Notes: generated by a model from the sequence alone, not told the origin. Shown: positions 48,319 through 59,364, counted from the stretch's first letter. The stretch is 64,000 bases of DNA from Cycloclasticus sp. symbiont of Bathymodiolus heckerae (GCA_002101235.1 LWTL01000122.1:1-64000); one strand, 5' to 3'. Translations and numbers: made by a program.

Positions 48319-48575
48319 GTACTGAAGAGCAAACACTACGGACTATTTCTGGTGTAGTAACCAGTAATAAAGGTGATAAATCTATTACTGTTAATGTCAC
48401 TCGCCAAGTTAAGCATCCTTTGTATGGCAAAGTGATTAAACGAACAACAAAATATAATGCGCATGATGAAGCCAATGAGTGTTCAGAAGGCGACATCGTG
48501 TCTTTAGTTTCTTGTCGTCCGATTTCTAAGACAAAGACTTGGAAGTTGCACGAAATTATTGAAAAAACAAAATAG
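48315..48575 (+). CDS. rpsQ: 30S ribosomal protein S17
   Basis: The 86-residue OB-fold protein has [20 protein letters not shown] and [19 protein letters not shown]. The ATG overlaps the rpmC stop. Confidence 0.96.
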   Translation: MSTEEQTLRTISGVVTSNKGDKSITVNVTRQVKHPLYGKVIKRTTKYNAHDEANECSEGDIVSLVSCRPISKTKTWKLHEIIEKTK

Positions 48576-48593
48576 AGTTAGTTGGAGTAAGTA

Positions 48594-48962
48594 ATGATTC
48601 AAATGCAAACAAGACTTGATGTGGCCGATAATAGCGGTGCTCGCAATGTTATGTGTATTAAAGTGTTGGGCGGTTCGCATAAGCGTTATGCAAGAATTGG
48701 CGACATTATTAAAGTAAGTATTAAAGACGCTATTCCTCGCGGCAAAGTGAAGAAGGGTGATGTTGTGAATGCAGTGGTCGTTAGAACTAAAAAAGCAATT
48801 CGCCGTCCAGATGGTTCGGCTATTCGCTTTGATGGCAATGCTGCTGTTTTATTGAATGCTAATTTACAACCAATAGGGACTAGAATTTTTGGCCCTGTGA
48901 CGCGTGAGTTACGAAATGAAAAGTTTATGAAGATTATTTCATTGGCTCCTGAAGTTATTTAA
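48594..48962 (+). CDS. rplN: 50S ribosomal protein L14
   Basis: The 122-residue protein of the subunit interface and RsfS site has [20 protein letters not shown] and the C-terminal [20 protein letters not shown]. It starts the spc block. Confidence 0.97.
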   Translation: MIQMQTRLDVADNSGARNVMCIKVLGGSHKRYARIGDIIKVSIKDAIPRGKVKKGDVVNAVVVRTKKAIRRPDGSAIRFDGNAAVLLNANLQPIGTRIFGPVTRELRNEKFMKIISLAPEVI

Positions 48963-48980
48963 CGAAATTTAAAGTTAATT

Positions 48981-49298
48981 ATGAATAAGATTAAAAAAGG
49001 CGATGAAGTTATTGTTTTAACGGGTAAAGATAAAGGTAAAAGAGGTCTTGTTATATCTGTCGTTTCTGCTGAAAAAGTTTTAGTAGAAGGTGTTAATTCG
49101 GTTAAAAAACATCAGAAGCCTAATCCAAATAAAGGTATCGAAGGCGGAATTGTTGATAAGCAAATGCCTATTAATGTTTCTAATGTTGCGATTTATAATG
49201 CTCAGACAAAAAAAGCAGATCGAGTGGGCTTTAGAGTTTTAGAAGACGGAAAAAAAGTACGTTTCTTTAAGTCAAATAATGAAGTGCTTGACGCTTAA
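48981..49298 (+). CDS. rplX: 50S ribosomal protein L24
   Basis: The 105-residue KOW-motif protein, an assembly initiator, has [34 protein letters not shown] and [16 protein letters not shown]. Confidence 0.96.
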   Translation: MNKIKKGDEVIVLTGKDKGKRGLVISVVSAEKVLVEGVNSVKKHQKPNPNKGIEGGIVDKQMPINVSNVAIYNAQTKKADRVGFRVLEDGKKVRFFKSNNEVLDA

Positions 49299-49313
49299 AT
49301 ACAGAGAATAGAT

Positions 49314-49859
49314 ATGTCAATTTTAGAAGAACGTTATAAGAAAGAGATTATTCCTGCTTTAATGAAGGAAATGAATTTCAAATCAATAATGGAAGTTCCT
49401 AAGATCACTAAAATCACGCTTAATATGGGTGTTGGTGAAGCGGTTGCGGATAAAAAAGTAATTCAAAATGCTGTTTCTGATTTGCAACAAATTTCAAGTC
49501 AAAAACCAATTATTACCATCTCAAAAAAATCTATTGCTGGATTTAAAATTCGTGACGATATGCCTATAGGTTGTAAAGTCACACTAAGAAATGACCGTAT
49601 GTACGATTTCTTGCAGCGTTTGATCTCTATTGCAATCCCAAGAATAAGAGACTTTCGTGGATTAAGTGATAAGTCGTTTGATGGTAGAGGTAATTATTCA
49701 ATGGGTGTGACAGAGCAAATCATTTTCCCTGAAATTGATTATGACAAGATTGATACATTGCGTGGTTTGGATATTGCTATCACTACAACTGCGAAAAATG
49801 ATGAAGAAGGTCGTGCTTTGTTGAAGGCTTTCAATTTCCCTATTAAAAAACAAGGTTAG
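49314..49859 (+). CDS. rplE: 50S ribosomal protein L5
   Basis: The 181-residue 5S rRNA-binding protein has [40 protein letters not shown] and [19 protein letters not shown]. It lies three bases before rpsN. Confidence 0.97.
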   Translation: MSILEERYKKEIIPALMKEMNFKSIMEVPKITKITLNMGVGEAVADKKVIQNAVSDLQQISSQKPIITISKKSIAGFKIRDDMPIGCKVTLRNDRMYDFLQRLISIAIPRIRDFRGLSDKSFDGRGNYSMGVTEQIIFPEIDYDKIDTLRGLDIAITTTAKNDEEGRALLKAFNFPIKKQG

Positions 49860-49862
49860 AAT

Positions 49863-50168
49863 ATGGCTAAGAAATCAATGATGGCTAGAGAAGCTAAGCG
49901 TATTCGCTTGGTTGCTAAGTATGCTGTTAAAAGAACAGCGCTTAAAGAAATTATTAGAAACCCAAAATCTACTTATGATCAAGTAGCTGATGCGCAAACT
50001 AAATTGGTGAAATTACCGAGAGATTCTAGTCCAAGTCGCATTCGGAATCGTTGTAACATTACTGGTCGTCCACACGGCTTTTATAGAAAATTTGGTCTAG
50101 GTCGTAATAAATTACGAGAAGCAACTATGCGCGGTGATGTGCCTGGTTTATCTAAGGCTAGTTGGTAA
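49863..50168 (+). CDS. rpsN: 30S ribosomal protein S14 (zinc-independent form)
   Basis: The 101-residue long form lacks the CXXC zinc pairs of the short form; it has [20 protein letters not shown] and the C-terminal LPGLSKASW-like end (VPGLSKASW). Confidence 0.96.
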   Translation: MAKKSMMAREAKRIRLVAKYAVKRTALKEIIRNPKSTYDQVADAQTKLVKLPRDSSPSRIRNRCNITGRPHGFYRKFGLGRNKLREATMRGDVPGLSKASW

Positions 50169-50183
50169 AAGAGGAATATACAT

Positions 50184-50582
50184 ATGAGTATGAGTGACCC
50201 TATTGCAGATATGTTAACTCGCATTCGTAATGCGCAGTCTGCTGGAAAAACAACAGTTAATATGCCTTTTTCAACTAAGAAATTAGCGCTGGCTAATATT
50301 CTGGAAGATGAGGGTTATGTTGCTGGTTCGAACAAAGTTGAAGATTCAAATGGTAAACCTGCCTTACAGATCGAGTTGAGATATTTTCAGGGCAAACCTG
50401 TTATTGAAACGATTGATCGTGTTAGTAAACCAGGACTTCGTATTTATAAATCAAAAGATGAGCTTCCTAAAGTGAAAGGTGGTCTGGGCGTTGCAGTTAT
50501 TTCGACTTCAAAAGGGTTGTTAACTGATCGTGCAGCACGTGCAGCTGGCCATGGTGGCGAAGTTCTTTGTTACGTCAGTTAA
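50184..50582 (+). CDS. rpsH: 30S ribosomal protein S8
   Basis: The 132-residue protein starts [17 protein letters not shown], with AGAGGAAT at good spacing before ATG 50184, and ends GGEVLCYVS. In E. coli S8 represses the spc operon by binding within the rplE region. Confidence 0.97.
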   Translation: MSMSDPIADMLTRIRNAQSAGKTTVNMPFSTKKLALANILEDEGYVAGSNKVEDSNGKPALQIELRYFQGKPVIETIDRVSKPGLRIYKSKDELPKVKGGLGVAVISTSKGLLTDRAARAAGHGGEVLCYVS

Positions 50583-50595
50583 ATCAGGTTTAATT

Positions 50596-51129
50596 ATGTC
50601 AAGAATTGCAAATAGTCCAGTAAAATTGCCAGCCGGCGTTGAATTTAAAAATGCACAAGGTCAGGTTGTTGTTAAAGGTAAAAATGGCGAACTTACGTGT
50701 AAACACATAAGTTGTGTTGATATTGAAGCTAAAGATAATGTTATTTCTTTTAAAGCTAAAATAGATAATAAGTCATCAATTGCTTTGGCAGGAACGATGC
50801 GTTCACTTGTTAACAATATGGTTATTGGTGTGACGACAGGTTATGAAAAGAAACTAGAGCTTCGTGGTGTAGGTTATAGAGCTCAAGTTAAAGGTAAATC
50901 ACTAAATTTAACGTTAGGTTTTTCTCACCCAGTTGAATACGCAGTTCCAGAAGGGATGACAATTGAAACGCCCAGTCAAACTGAAATTGTTGTGAAAGGC
51001 TGTGATAAACAACAAGTGGGTCAAGTTGCTGCGGATATTCGTGCTTATAGATCACCTGAACCTTACAAAGGTAAAGGTATTCGTTATGTAGGTGAGCATG
51101 TTGTTATGAAAGAAGCTAAGAAGAAATAG
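50596..51129 (+). CDS. rplF: 50S ribosomal protein L6
   Basis: The 177-residue protein at the factor-binding site has [16 protein letters not shown] at the start and the duplicated L6 fold with [16 protein letters not shown] near the end. The frame is open further upstream to 50530, but ATG 50596 follows the rpsH stop and matches the family start. Confidence 0.96.
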   Translation: MSRIANSPVKLPAGVEFKNAQGQVVVKGKNGELTCKHISCVDIEAKDNVISFKAKIDNKSSIALAGTMRSLVNNMVIGVTTGYEKKLELRGVGYRAQVKGKSLNLTLGFSHPVEYAVPEGMTIETPSQTEIVVKGCDKQQVGQVAADIRAYRSPEPYKGKGIRYVGEHVVMKEAKKK

Positions 51130-51137
51130 GTAAAAAA

Positions 51138-51491
51138 ATGGATAAGAAGATTTCGCGTTTGCGTAGAGCAACTAAAACAAGATCGCGCATTAAAGAGAGT
51201 GGTAAAGTGCGTTTGAGTGTTTATAGATCCCCACGCCATATTTACGCGCAAGTGACTAGTGGTGATGGATCAGTTGTTATTGCATCAGCGTCTACATTAT
51301 CGAGTGATGTTAAAGACTTGTTTAAAAATGCTGGCAATATTGAAGCGGCAGAGGTTGTTGGAAAGGCAATTGCTGAAAGCGCGACAAAAGCAGGTGTTAC
51401 AAAAGTAGCTTTTGATCGCTCGGGTTATAAATATCACGGTCGCGTTAAAGCACTTGCTGACGCTGCTCGTGAAAATGGTTTGGAATTTTAG
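51138..51491 (+). CDS. rplR: 50S ribosomal protein L18
   Basis: The 117-residue 5S rRNA-binding protein has [20 protein letters not shown] and [20 protein letters not shown]. Confidence 0.97.
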   Translation: MDKKISRLRRATKTRSRIKESGKVRLSVYRSPRHIYAQVTSGDGSVVIASASTLSSDVKDLFKNAGNIEAAEVVGKAIAESATKAGVTKVAFDRSGYKYHGRVKALADAARENGLEF

Positions 51492-51499
51492 AGGCAATT

Positions 51500-52009
51500 A
51501 TGGCATCAACACCTAGACAAAATAATCAACAAGACGATTTACAAGAAAAACTAATTACTGTTAGAAGAATTTCTAAAGTGGTAAAAGGTGGTCGTCAATT
51601 TAGATTTTCTGCACTAACAGTTGTTGGTGATGGTAAAGGTCGAGTTGGATTTGGAATTAGTAAAGCACGAGAAGTGCCTGTCGCTATTCAAAAGGCGATG
51701 GATCAAGCTCGTAAAAACATGACATCTGTGAATTTAAGTGGTCATACATTGCAATATCCCATAACGGCAAAGTATGGCGCTGCTGAAATCTTTATGAAGC
51801 CGGCATCAGACGGTACTGGTATTATTGCTGGTGGTGCGATGCGTGCTGTATTTGAAGTTGTTGGTGTTCATGATGTTCTTGCAAAATGTGTAGGTAGTAA
51901 TAACCCTGCAAATGTAGTGAGAGCAACAATCAAAGGTTTGTCAGATATGACAAATGCTGAACAGGTTGCAATGAAACGCGGCAAGTCTGTTGCTGATATT
52001 GTTGGGTAA
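51500..52009 (+). CDS. rpsE: 30S ribosomal protein S5
   Basis: The 169-residue decoding-accuracy protein has the N-terminal dsRBD-like fold ([20 protein letters not shown]) and [20 protein letters not shown]. The spectinomycin-site loop (KVVKGGRQF) looks wild type. Confidence 0.97.
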   Translation: MASTPRQNNQQDDLQEKLITVRRISKVVKGGRQFRFSALTVVGDGKGRVGFGISKAREVPVAIQKAMDQARKNMTSVNLSGHTLQYPITAKYGAAEIFMKPASDGTGIIAGGAMRAVFEVVGVHDVLAKCVGSNNPANVVRATIKGLSDMTNAEQVAMKRGKSVADIVG

Positions 52010-52015
52010 TTAATT

Positions 52016-52201
52016 ATGAGTGATAAAAAAATACAAGTTACGATGATACGTAGTACAAATGGACGTTTAGCATCGCACAAAGCATGTGCGATTGGTCTTG
52101 GTTTGCGTAAAATGCATCAAACAGTTGAGGTTATTGATACTCCTGAAAACAGAGGAATGATCAATAAAATTCATTATATGCTACAGGTTGAAGAGGTTTA
52201 G
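52016..52201 (+). CDS. rpmD: 50S ribosomal protein L30
   Basis: The 61-residue protein has [20 protein letters not shown] and [14 protein letters not shown]. It is small but unmistakable between rpsE and rplO. Confidence 0.95.
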   Translation: MSDKKIQVTMIRSTNGRLASHKACAIGLGLRKMHQTVEVIDTPENRGMINKIHYMLQVEEV

Positions 52202-52203
52202 GC

Positions 52204-52641
52204 ATGACAATGTTATTAAATACAATTAGACCAGCTGCAGGCAGTAAAAAGCCAGCAAAAAGAGTCGGCCGTGGTATTGGTTCGGGTTTTGGAAAGACTT
52301 GTGGTCGAGGTCATAAAGGTCAAAAATCTCGTTCAGGCGGTATGCCTAAAATTGGTTTTGAAGGCGGTCAGATGCCTATCCAACGTAGATTGCCTAAAAT
52401 CGGCTTTAATTCTGCTAAGAAACGTTTGACTTCAGAAGTTAGATTGAATGAATTAATGAATTTATCAGCTGATGAAATAACTATTGATGTTTTGATTAAG
52501 GAAAATATTGTTCCTGAATTTACAAAAAGAGTAAAAATTATTCTTTCTGGTGAAATTACTACAGCTGTCAAACTGCAAGGCATAGTAGCGACAAGTGGCG
52601 CTTCTAAAGCCATTGAAGCTGCTGGCGGAAGTTTAGCTTAA
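52204..52641 (+). CDS. rplO: 50S ribosomal protein L15
   Basis: The 145-residue protein has the Gly-rich [20 protein letters not shown] and [15 protein letters not shown]. It lies two bases after rpmD and three before secY. Confidence 0.97.
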   Translation: MTMLLNTIRPAAGSKKPAKRVGRGIGSGFGKTCGRGHKGQKSRSGGMPKIGFEGGQMPIQRRLPKIGFNSAKKRLTSEVRLNELMNLSADEITIDVLIKENIVPEFTKRVKIILSGEITTAVKLQGIVATSGASKAIEAAGGSLA

Positions 52642-52644
52642 TTT

Positions 52645-53976
52645 ATGTCTTCGTTAGGTGCTTCAGCTGGTGCTTCTGGCGGATTAAGTAATTTACCTGA
52701 ATTACGGAAAAGACTTTTTTTCGTACTGGGTGCTTTATTTGTATTTAGAGTAGGTGCTCACATACCTGTGCCTGGAATCGACCCCAAAGCGTTGTCGCTA
52801 ATGTTTGAGCAGCAAGGTGAATCCATATTAGATATGTTTAATATGTTTTCTGGTGGGGCGCTTAAACGTTTAAGTGTTTTTGCTTTAGGCATAATGCCCT
52901 ATATTTCAGCATCAATTATTATTCAATTGATGACGTCGGTTGTTCCTAAGTTTGAACAATTGAAGAAAGAAGGTGAGTCAGGAAAAAGAAAGATAACTCA
53001 GTACACGCGGTACTTTACGGTTGTACTTGCCACATTCCAAGCTTTTGGTGTTGCGACAGCCATCCAAGGGCAGTCTGCTGGTGGATTACCTGTTGTTTTC
53101 AACCCAGGATTTGCTTTTATGTTTACAGCGGTTGTTACTTTGGTAACGGGTACGTTGTTTTTGATGTGGCTTGGAGAACAGGTTACTGAGAGAGGTATCG
53201 GTAACGGTATTTCCATACTAATTTTTGGCGGCATTGTTGCAGGGTTACCTTCTGCAATAGGTGGAACACTTGAACTTGTAAGAACCGGTGAAATGAATGC
53301 CATTATGGTTCTGATGCTATTTGTTGTTGCGATTGCAGTAACAGCTTTTGTTATATTTGTTGAGAGAGCACAGCGTCGTATTACAATTAACTATGCCAAG
53401 CGTCAACAAGGAAATAAGATGATGGCTGGGCAGGCTAGCTTTTTGCCATTGAAATTGAATATGGCAGGCGTTATTCCTCCTATTTTTGCTTCTAGTATTA
53501 TCTTGTTTCCATCAACTATAGCGGGTTGGTTTGGTAATAATGAGGGTATGGCATGGTTGCAAGATATGTCCAGTTTGCTTTCACCAGGGCAACCTATATA
53601 CGTGATGCTATATGCTGCAGCGATTATTTTCTTCTGTTTCTTTTATACAGCATTAGTATTTAACTCTAGAGAAACATCTGACAATTTAAAGAAATCTGGC
53701 GCTTTTATTCCCGGTATTAGACCAGGTGAGCAAACAACTAAATATATTGACGGGGTTATTACAAAGCTAACACTTATTGGTGCTATGTATATAACGGCTG
53801 TTTGTTTGTTGCCAGAATTTTTAATTGTGTATTGGAATGTGCCATTTTATTTTGGTGGTACATCGTTGTTGATTATCGTTGTTGTTGTTATGGATTTTAT
53901 TGCACAAATGCAATCACATCTTATGTCCCAACAGTATGAAGGTTTAATGAAAAAGGCAAACCTTAAGAATAAATAA
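52645..53976 (+). CDS. secY: Preprotein translocase subunit SecY
   Basis: The 443-residue channel of the Sec translocon has ten helices. It shows [20 protein letters not shown], plug-region [20 protein letters not shown], and the SecA/ribosome-binding loops [20 protein letters not shown] and [14 protein letters not shown]-like segment ([20 protein letters not shown]). Confidence 0.97.
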   Translation: MSSLGASAGASGGLSNLPELRKRLFFVLGALFVFRVGAHIPVPGIDPKALSLMFEQQGESILDMFNMFSGGALKRLSVFALGIMPYISASIIIQLMTSVVPKFEQLKKEGESGKRKITQYTRYFTVVLATFQAFGVATAIQGQSAGGLPVVFNPGFAFMFTAVVTLVTGTLFLMWLGEQVTERGIGNGISILIFGGIVAGLPSAIGGTLELVRTGEMNAIMVLMLFVVAIAVTAFVIFVERAQRRITINYAKRQQGNKMMAGQASFLPLKLNMAGVIPPIFASSIILFPSTIAGWFGNNEGMAWLQDMSSLLSPGQPIYVMLYAAAIIFFCFFYTALVFNSRETSDNLKKSGAFIPGIRPGEQTTKYIDGVITKLTLIGAMYITAVCLLPEFLIVYWNVPFYFGGTSLLIIVVVVMDFIAQMQSHLMSQQYEGLMKKANLKNK

Positions 53977-54002
53977 GTTAAGGTTTTAGTAGGAGTTTAA
54001 TT

Positions 54003-54116
54003 ATGAAAGTTCGAGCATCAGTAAAGAAAATTTGTCGTAACTGTAAAATCGTAAAACGTAACAGAGTTGTGCGTGTTATCTGCAAAGATGGACGCCATAA
54101 ACAACGTCAAGGCTAA
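54003..54116 (+). CDS. rpmJ: 50S ribosomal protein L36
   Basis: The 37-residue zinc-ribbon protein starts [20 protein letters not shown] and ends [11 protein letters not shown]. The zinc ligands (three Cys and one His) are all present, so it is the zinc-dependent form. AGGAG precedes the ATG. It is short and easily missed. Confidence 0.95.
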   Translation: MKVRASVKKICRNCKIVKRNRVVRVICKDGRHKQRQG

Positions 54117-54125
54117 TACTTTAGC

Positions 54126-54154
54126 TTGTAGTTATTCACAATAAAGATTAAAAT
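54126..54154 (+). promoter_or_regulatory. Possible internal promoter before the alpha block
   Basis: TTGTAG (54126-54131) and TAAAAT (54149-54154), 17 bases apart, lie in the 76-base rpmJ-rpsM gap, one of the few gaps in the ribosomal block. The -35 is poor. The same gap could hold an S4-binding leader, but no pseudoknot could be confirmed by eye. Confidence 0.3.
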
Positions 54155-54192
54155 TGCCGGTTTTCTACTGGCTAAAATAACGGAGAGAATTA

Positions 54193-54549
54193 ATGGCACG
54201 TATTGCTGGTATTAATGTACCTGATAATAAGCACATTGTTATTTCACTGACTTCAATTTATGGCATTGGTTCTACACGATCAAAAGCTATATGCGCAGCA
54301 GTTGGAATTGATACAGCGTCTAAAGTACGAGAACTATCTGAAGATCAGTTAGAGCTTGTGCGTACTGAAGTTGGTAAATACTTAATAGAAGGCGATTTAC
54401 GTCGCGAAGTCTCTATGAATATTAAGCGTTTATTAGACCTAGGTTGTTTCCGTGGTATTCGTCATCGTAGAAGCTTACCTGTTCGTGGTCAACGCACTAA
54501 AACAAACGCTAGAACCCGTAAAGGTCCGCGTAAACCCATTAGAAAATAA
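54193..54549 (+). CDS. rpsM: 30S ribosomal protein S13
   Basis: The 118-residue 30S-head protein has [20 protein letters not shown] and the basic tail [20 protein letters not shown] that contacts P-site tRNA. Confidence 0.97.
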   Translation: MARIAGINVPDNKHIVISLTSIYGIGSTRSKAICAAVGIDTASKVRELSEDQLELVRTEVGKYLIEGDLRREVSMNIKRLLDLGCFRGIRHRRSLPVRGQRTKTNARTRKGPRKPIRK

Positions 54550-54573
54550 GATTTAATAAAGGATACTTGTAGT

Positions 54574-54960
54574 ATGGCTAAACCAAGTCGTAGTAAAAAG
54601 AAAGTTAAAAAGAATGTAGTTGATGGCATTGTTCATGTGCATGCTACATTTAATAATACAATTATTACAATTACTGATCGTAAAGGTAACGCTCTATCTT
54701 GGGCAACTGCTGGTGGATCAGGATTTAGGGGCTCACGTAAGAGTACACCTTTTGCAGCGCAAGTTGCAGCTGAGCGTGCTGGTGAAACGGCTAAAGATTT
54801 TGGCATGAAAAACCTTGAAGTTAGAATTAAAGGTCCAGGCCCTGGTCGTGAGTCAGCTGTACGAGCATTGAACAACATTGGTTTCAATATTACGTTTATC
54901 GAAGACGTAACACCAATTCCACATAATGGTTGTCGACCACCTAAAAAACGACGCGTTTAA
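54574..54960 (+). CDS. rpsK: 30S ribosomal protein S11
   Basis: The 128-residue platform protein has [20 protein letters not shown] and ends [13 protein letters not shown]-like ([14 protein letters not shown]). Confidence 0.97.
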   Translation: MAKPSRSKKKVKKNVVDGIVHVHATFNNTIITITDRKGNALSWATAGGSGFRGSRKSTPFAAQVAAERAGETAKDFGMKNLEVRIKGPGPGRESAVRALNNIGFNITFIEDVTPIPHNGCRPPKKRRV

Positions 54961-54973
54961 CTAGGAAATAACA

Positions 54974-55600
54974 ATGGCTAAATATACAGATTCAAAGTGT
55001 CGTTTATGTCGTCGTGAAGGCGAAAAACTATTTTTAAAAGGCGAGAAATGCTACACAGCTAAATGCGCAATGGAAAAGAGAGCTTATCCTCCTGGGCAGC
55101 ACGGCCAACGTCGTACGCGTCTCTCCGACTATGCATTACAGTTACGTGAAAAACAAAAATTACGTCGCATTTATGGTGTATTAGAAAAGCAATTCCGTGC
55201 ATATTACTCAGAAGCAGCAAGAATCAAAGGTTCAACGGGTGAAAACTTGTTACAACTTTTGGAATGCCGTTTGGATAATGTTGTTTATCGTATGGGCTTT
55301 TCGTCATCACGTTCTGAAGCAAGACAATTAGTCCGTCATAACGGAATTATTGTTAATGGCGTCCGTGTGAACATTCCTTCATTTCAAGTAAGTGCAGATG
55401 ATGTTGTAGAAGTTAACGAGTCAGCTAAAAACCAAAACCGTATTAAGTCTGCTTTGGAATTTGTAGAGCAACGCGGTATCCCTGAGTGGATCGAGCTTGA
55501 TCTTAAGAAGATGCAAGGCATTTTTAAAGTTAAACCAGAACGGTCTGACTTGCCTGCTGAAATTAATGAACATTTAGTTGTTGAGCTTTACTCTAAGTAA
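54974..55600 (+). CDS. rpsD: 30S ribosomal protein S4
   Basis: The 208-residue primary 16S-binding protein, translational repressor of the alpha operon in E. coli, has [20 protein letters not shown] with paired Cys, and the S4 domain [20 protein letters not shown]. Confidence 0.97.
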   Translation: MAKYTDSKCRLCRREGEKLFLKGEKCYTAKCAMEKRAYPPGQHGQRRTRLSDYALQLREKQKLRRIYGVLEKQFRAYYSEAARIKGSTGENLLQLLECRLDNVVYRMGFSSSRSEARQLVRHNGIIVNGVRVNIPSFQVSADDVVEVNESAKNQNRIKSALEFVEQRGIPEWIELDLKKMQGIFKVKPERSDLPAEINEHLVVELYSK

Positions 55601-55618
55601 TCTTAAAGAGGAAATATA

Positions 55619-56623
55619 ATGCAAAATTTACTTTCAGGTTTTTTACAGCCTAAAGTTACAGGAGTTCAATCCATAACTCCTACTTGTTCTAAAGTTACTA
55701 TCGAGCCGATGGAGCGTGGTTACGGCCATACTCTTGGTAATGCTCTAAGACGTGTTTTATTGTCTTCAATTTCTGGTTGCGCAGTTACTGAGATCAAAAT
55801 TGAAGGCGTTCTTCATGAGTACACTACTATTGATGGTGTTCAAGAAGACGTTATTGATATTATGCTTAACCTTAAAAACTTAGCAGTTACTTTAAATGCT
55901 AAAGATGAGGCTATTCTGACAATCGAAAAGTCAGGTAAAGGTGAAGTAACAGCGGCTGATATCCAAATTGACCATGATGTTGAAATTATCAATCCTGAAT
56001 TAGTTATTGCTAATTTAACAGCGAATGGCAAGCTTTCAATGTCAATCAAAGTTGAACGCGGTTCAGGTTATCAAACAGCGGCTTCTCGTAAACAAGAAGA
56101 TGAAGATCTGCCTATTGGCACATTATTATTAGATGCATCGTTTAGTCCAATTAAACGTATTTCTTATAATGTTGATACAGCTCGTGTAGAGCAACGTACT
56201 AACTTAGATAAGTTAATTATTGAACTTGAGACGAATGGAACTGTTGATCCTGAAGAAACAATCAGAGCTGCAGCAACAATACTTCATCATCATATTGCTG
56301 TGTTTGTAGACTTAAAAGATATTGTTGATGAGCCAGAGCTGCCTAAAGAGCCTGAGTTTGATCCGATTCTTTTACGCCCAGTTGATGATCTTGAATTAAC
56401 TGTTCGTTCAGCAAATTGCTTAAAAGCAGAGCAAATTTTCTATATTGGTGACTTAATACAACGTACTGAAGTTGAGTTGTTGAAAGCACCTAATTTAGGT
56501 AAAAAATCATTAACCGAAATTAAAGATGTATTAGCTTCAAAAGGTATGTCTTTAGGTATTCGTCTTGAAAACTGGCCGCCTTCTAGTTTAATTACTAGTT
56601 ATAGAGCGGTTGCTTCAATCTAA
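55619..56623 (+). CDS. rpoA: RNA polymerase alpha subunit
   Basis: The 334-residue protein has an N-terminal assembly domain ([20 protein letters not shown]), a linker and the C-terminal DNA/activator-binding domain ([40 protein letters not shown]). Confidence 0.97.
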   Translation: MQNLLSGFLQPKVTGVQSITPTCSKVTIEPMERGYGHTLGNALRRVLLSSISGCAVTEIKIEGVLHEYTTIDGVQEDVIDIMLNLKNLAVTLNAKDEAILTIEKSGKGEVTAADIQIDHDVEIINPELVIANLTANGKLSMSIKVERGSGYQTAASRKQEDEDLPIGTLLLDASFSPIKRISYNVDTARVEQRTNLDKLIIELETNGTVDPEETIRAAATILHHHIAVFVDLKDIVDEPELPKEPEFDPILLRPVDDLELTVRSANCLKAEQIFYIGDLIQRTEVELLKAPNLGKKSLTEIKDVLASKGMSLGIRLENWPPSSLITSYRAVASI

Positions 56624-56638
56624 TTTAAGGATTTAAAT

Positions 56639-57028
56639 ATGCGTCACCGTAAATCAGGAAAGCAGCTTAATCGTAATAGCAGCCACCGTAAAGCGATGTT
56701 TAAAAACATGGCAAACTCATTGATCGATCATGAAGTGATTCGTACTACTTTGCCTAAAGCAAAGGAATTACGTCGTTTCATTGAACCTCTTATTACTGCC
56801 TCTAAAGTTGATTCAGTTGCTAAAAGGCGTTTAGTATTTTCTCGTTTAAGAGATCGTGACAGTGTTACTAAACTTTTTAATAAATTAGCACCCCGTTACA
56901 TAGACCGTCCAGGTGGATATCTGCGCATTCTTAAATGTGGCTTTAGAACTGGAGATGCTGCGCCAATGGCATTTGTAGAGTTAGTTGATCGTGAGCAATC
57001 TACATCGGAAGAAGTAACAGAAGCTTAA
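56639..57028 (+). CDS. rplQ: 50S ribosomal protein L17
   Basis: The 129-residue protein has [20 protein letters not shown] and [20 protein letters not shown]. It is the last gene of the block, followed by the palindromic terminator. Confidence 0.97.
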   Translation: MRHRKSGKQLNRNSSHRKAMFKNMANSLIDHEVIRTTLPKAKELRRFIEPLITASKVDSVAKRRLVFSRLRDRDSVTKLFNKLAPRYIDRPGGYLRILKCGFRTGDAAPMAFVELVDREQSTSEEVTEA

Positions 57029-57042
57029 TCATTTATAAATAG

Positions 57043-57080
57043 CCATTAAAAAAGCCCGGTTAACCGGGCTTTTTTAATGG
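57043..57080. terminator. Bidirectional intrinsic terminator (rplQ / fdxA)
   Basis: A perfect 38-base palindrome: CCATTAAAAAAGCCCGGTT followed directly by its reverse complement. The GC-rich core AGCCCGGTTAACCGGGCT is flanked by A and T runs, so it terminates in both directions between the convergent rplQ and fdxA. Confidence 0.92.
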
Positions 57081-57096
57081 CGGTATTGTTAAAATA

Positions 57097-57420
57097 TTAG
57101 CGTTCCAAATGATCTAATTTATTATCTTTGCTTGCCCATTCATCAGCATCTTCTGGGGCATCTTTAACATCTGTGATGACTGGCCACTTTAATGACAAGT
57201 CAGCGTTAATCTTAATAAATTCTTCTTGTCCTTCTGGCAATTCATCTTCTGAGTAGATAGCCTCTACTGGGCATTCAGGTTCGCATAAAGTGCAGTCAAT
57301 ACATTCGTCTGGATCGATAACTAGAAAGTTAGGACCTTCATGAAAACAATCGACGGGACATACATCTACGCAGTCAGTGTATTTACACTTGATGCACGAT
57401 TCGGTTACTACGAAAGTCAT
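57097..57420 (-). CDS. fdxA: Seven-iron ferredoxin FdxA
   Basis: The 107-residue electron carrier matches Azotobacter ferredoxin I. The [20 protein letters not shown] and [15 protein letters not shown] motifs bind one [3Fe-4S] and one [4Fe-4S] cluster, and the end is KLDHLER. AAGGA lies before the ATG. Confidence 0.95.
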   Translation of the reverse strand: MTFVVTESCIKCKYTDCVDVCPVDCFHEGPNFLVIDPDECIDCTLCEPECPVEAIYSEDELPEGQEEFIKINADLSLKWPVITDVKDAPEDADEWASKDNKLDHLER

Positions 57421-57455
57421 TTTTATTCCTTCTTAAAATTTAAGTTACTGTAGAT

Positions 57456-57461
57456 ATTATA
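57456..57461 (-). promoter_or_regulatory. -10 element of fdxA
   Basis: Read leftwards, TATAAT lies about 36 bases before the fdxA ATG. The -35 region (ATTAAA at 16 bases) is weak. Confidence 0.4.
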
Positions 57462-57523
57462 AGCAATATTAGCCTGCTTTAATTGATTATTGCGGCGAAC
57501 TTTTCAGCGATTTAGCTTTATGA

Positions 57524-58285
57524 TCATATAGAAAATTTAAGTCCAATCAAAAGAAGAATACTGGCTACGGTATATTTTAAAATATTTTCAGGTATTTTTT
57601 CACCTACTAATGTGCCGATATATATGGCGGGTAGTGAGCCAGCTATTAAACTAATTAATAAATTAAAGTCGATATGTCCTAATTGAAGGTGACCGAGACC
57701 TGCGATTGCGGTTAAAGGTACAGCGTGAGCGATATCTGTGCCGACAATAGTACGAGTTCTTAGGCTTGGGTATAACAATAATAGTAGCGCGCTTCCTATG
57801 GCTCCTGCGCCAACAGATGATAATGTCACTAAAGCACCTAGCGCAGCACCTAATGTAATGATGGTGTATTTACTTGGTTTATAATTTTTTGGTTTATCAA
57901 GTAAGTTATTCAGTCTATCTTTAAAAAATATAACTATAGATGTCAATATCAACATTAAGCCTAAAGTAAACGAGATTATTTGTTCAAAGGTTTCGCTTGA
58001 TAAGTCAAAAAACTGAATCGCTATAATACAAGTGACGGAACCAGGGATGCTTCCCATGCTCAAGTTCCGAACGATTGACCAATTTATATTGTGAAATTTT
58101 TGGTGTGACCATACGCCGCTAGCTTTAGTGATGGCTGCGTAAAGTAAATCTGTTCCCACTGCGATGGCTGGCTGGATATTGAAGCCCAGTACGAGTAAAG
58201 GCGTCATAAGCGATCCGCCGCCAACACCCGTTAGCCCAATAATAAATCCGACTGCAGCACCTGCTGAAATGTAAAAAAGATCCAA
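57524..58285 (-). CDS. TauE/SafE-family sulfite/organosulfonate exporter-like membrane protein
   Basis: The 253-residue protein has about eight membrane helices. It carries the family repeats GAAVGFIIGLTGVGGGSLMTPLL (split about residues 9-31) and ALGALVTLSSVGAGAIGSAL. The family transports sulfite, sulfoacetate or related anions. Its location divergent from cysB and near cysH supports a sulfur role. The only fitting start is TTG at 58285 (DLFYISAGAAVG follows), with no strong ribosome-binding site. Confidence 0.85.
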   Translation of the reverse strand: MDLFYISAGAAVGFIIGLTGVGGGSLMTPLLVLGFNIQPAIAVGTDLLYAAITKASGVWSHQKFHNINWSIVRNLSMGSIPGSVTCIIAIQFFDLSSETFEQIISFTLGLMLILTSIVIFFKDRLNNLLDKPKNYKPSKYTIITLGAALGALVTLSSVGAGAIGSALLLLLYPSLRTRTIVGTDIAHAVPLTAIAGLGHLQLGHIDFNLLISLIAGSLPAIYIGTLVGEKIPENILKYTVASILLLIGLKFSI

Positions 58286-58312
58286 TGCGTAAGCCCAAGA
58301 ATAAAAATGAGC

Positions 58313-58340
58313 TTGAAATATAGAGGAAATCCCTTATAAT
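58313..58340 (+). promoter_or_regulatory. cysB: Sigma70 promoter of cysB
   Basis: TTGAAA (58313-58318) and a perfect TATAAT (58335-58340), 16 bases apart, lie upstream of cysB. The leader would be about 43 bases and includes a ten-codon open frame (58361-58393) overlapping the cysB ATG. Confidence 0.6.
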
Positions 58341-58389
58341 AAAAAGGAATATATATTTCTATGTTTATAACTAAAGAAAATAAGAGATC

Positions 58390-59364
58390 ATGAAACTACA
58401 GCAGCTACGCTATATTTGGGAAGTGTCGAAAAACAATTTAAATGTCTCTGCAACAGCTGAGACTATTTATACCTCGCAGCCAGGTATAAGTAAACAAATT
58501 CGTATTTTAGAAGATGAACTTGGGATCCCTATTTTTACCCGTAATGGTAAACACTTAACCGATATGACACCTGCTGGGAAAAAAATAATTGCCATTGCTG
58601 GTGATATATTAATGCAAGCCGCCAATATTAAGAATATTGCGAAAGAGTACCTTGATGAGAGTCGCGGCACTATGTCTATTGCAACAACTCATACGCAAGC
58701 ACGTTACGCGCTTCCTAAAGTCATTAAATCTTTTATGAATGATTTTCCGGAGGTAAGTTTAGATATTCAACAAGGAACGCCGGTACAGATTTCGGAGATG
58801 GTTTCGCAAGGTAAAGTTGATCTTGCTATTGCAACGGAAGCTATCGAGTTATTTGATAATTTGGTGATGTTACCTTGTTACTCCTGGGACCGTTGTATTC
58901 TCGTACCTAAGGGGCATGCGTTAACGAAACTTGAAAGTGTTGGCCTTGCTGATATTGCTGAGCACCCGCTAATAACATATGTATTTGGTTTTACAGGGCG
59001 TTCAAAACTTGATGATGCCTTTTCGGCTGAAAATTTAAGTCCTGATGTGGCACTTACCGCTGTGGATGCGGATGTGATTAAAACCTATGTCCGTTTGGGT
59101 TTAGGTGTAGGTATTGTAGCGCGTATGGCATATGACGATCAGGTGGATGGTGATCTTGTGGCAATTGATGCAAGTCATCTCTTCGGTCAAAGCATTACTA
59201 AAATTGGTATACGCAAAGATACTTTTTTAAGGGGCTATATGTATGAATTTATTCGTTTGTTTGCGCCACATTTAACGAAGGATCTTATAGACAAGGCTAT
59301 GCAATTAAAAGATAAGTCTGCTATTAATGATTTATTCGAGAATATTTCTTTACCGCATTTCTAA
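58390..59364 (+). CDS. cysB: LysR-type sulfur regulator CysB
   Basis: The 324-residue protein has an N-terminal winged helix (KLQQLRYIWEVSKNNLNVSA, TSQPGISKQIRILEDELGI) and a periplasmic-binding-like sensor domain (about 90-300) with TTHTQARYALPKVIKSF, characteristic of CysB/Cbl. It activates sulfate assimilation genes with O-/N-acetylserine. Its neighbours, the TauE-type transporter and cysH, are likely targets. Confidence 0.93.
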   Translation: MKLQQLRYIWEVSKNNLNVSATAETIYTSQPGISKQIRILEDELGIPIFTRNGKHLTDMTPAGKKIIAIAGDILMQAANIKNIAKEYLDESRGTMSIATTHTQARYALPKVIKSFMNDFPEVSLDIQQGTPVQISEMVSQGKVDLAIATEAIELFDNLVMLPCYSWDRCILVPKGHALTKLESVGLADIAEHPLITYVFGFTGRSKLDDAFSAENLSPDVALTAVDADVIKTYVRLGLGVGIVARMAYDDQVDGDLVAIDASHLFGQSITKIGIRKDTFLRGYMYEFIRLFAPHLTKDLIDKAMQLKDKSAINDLFENISLPHF

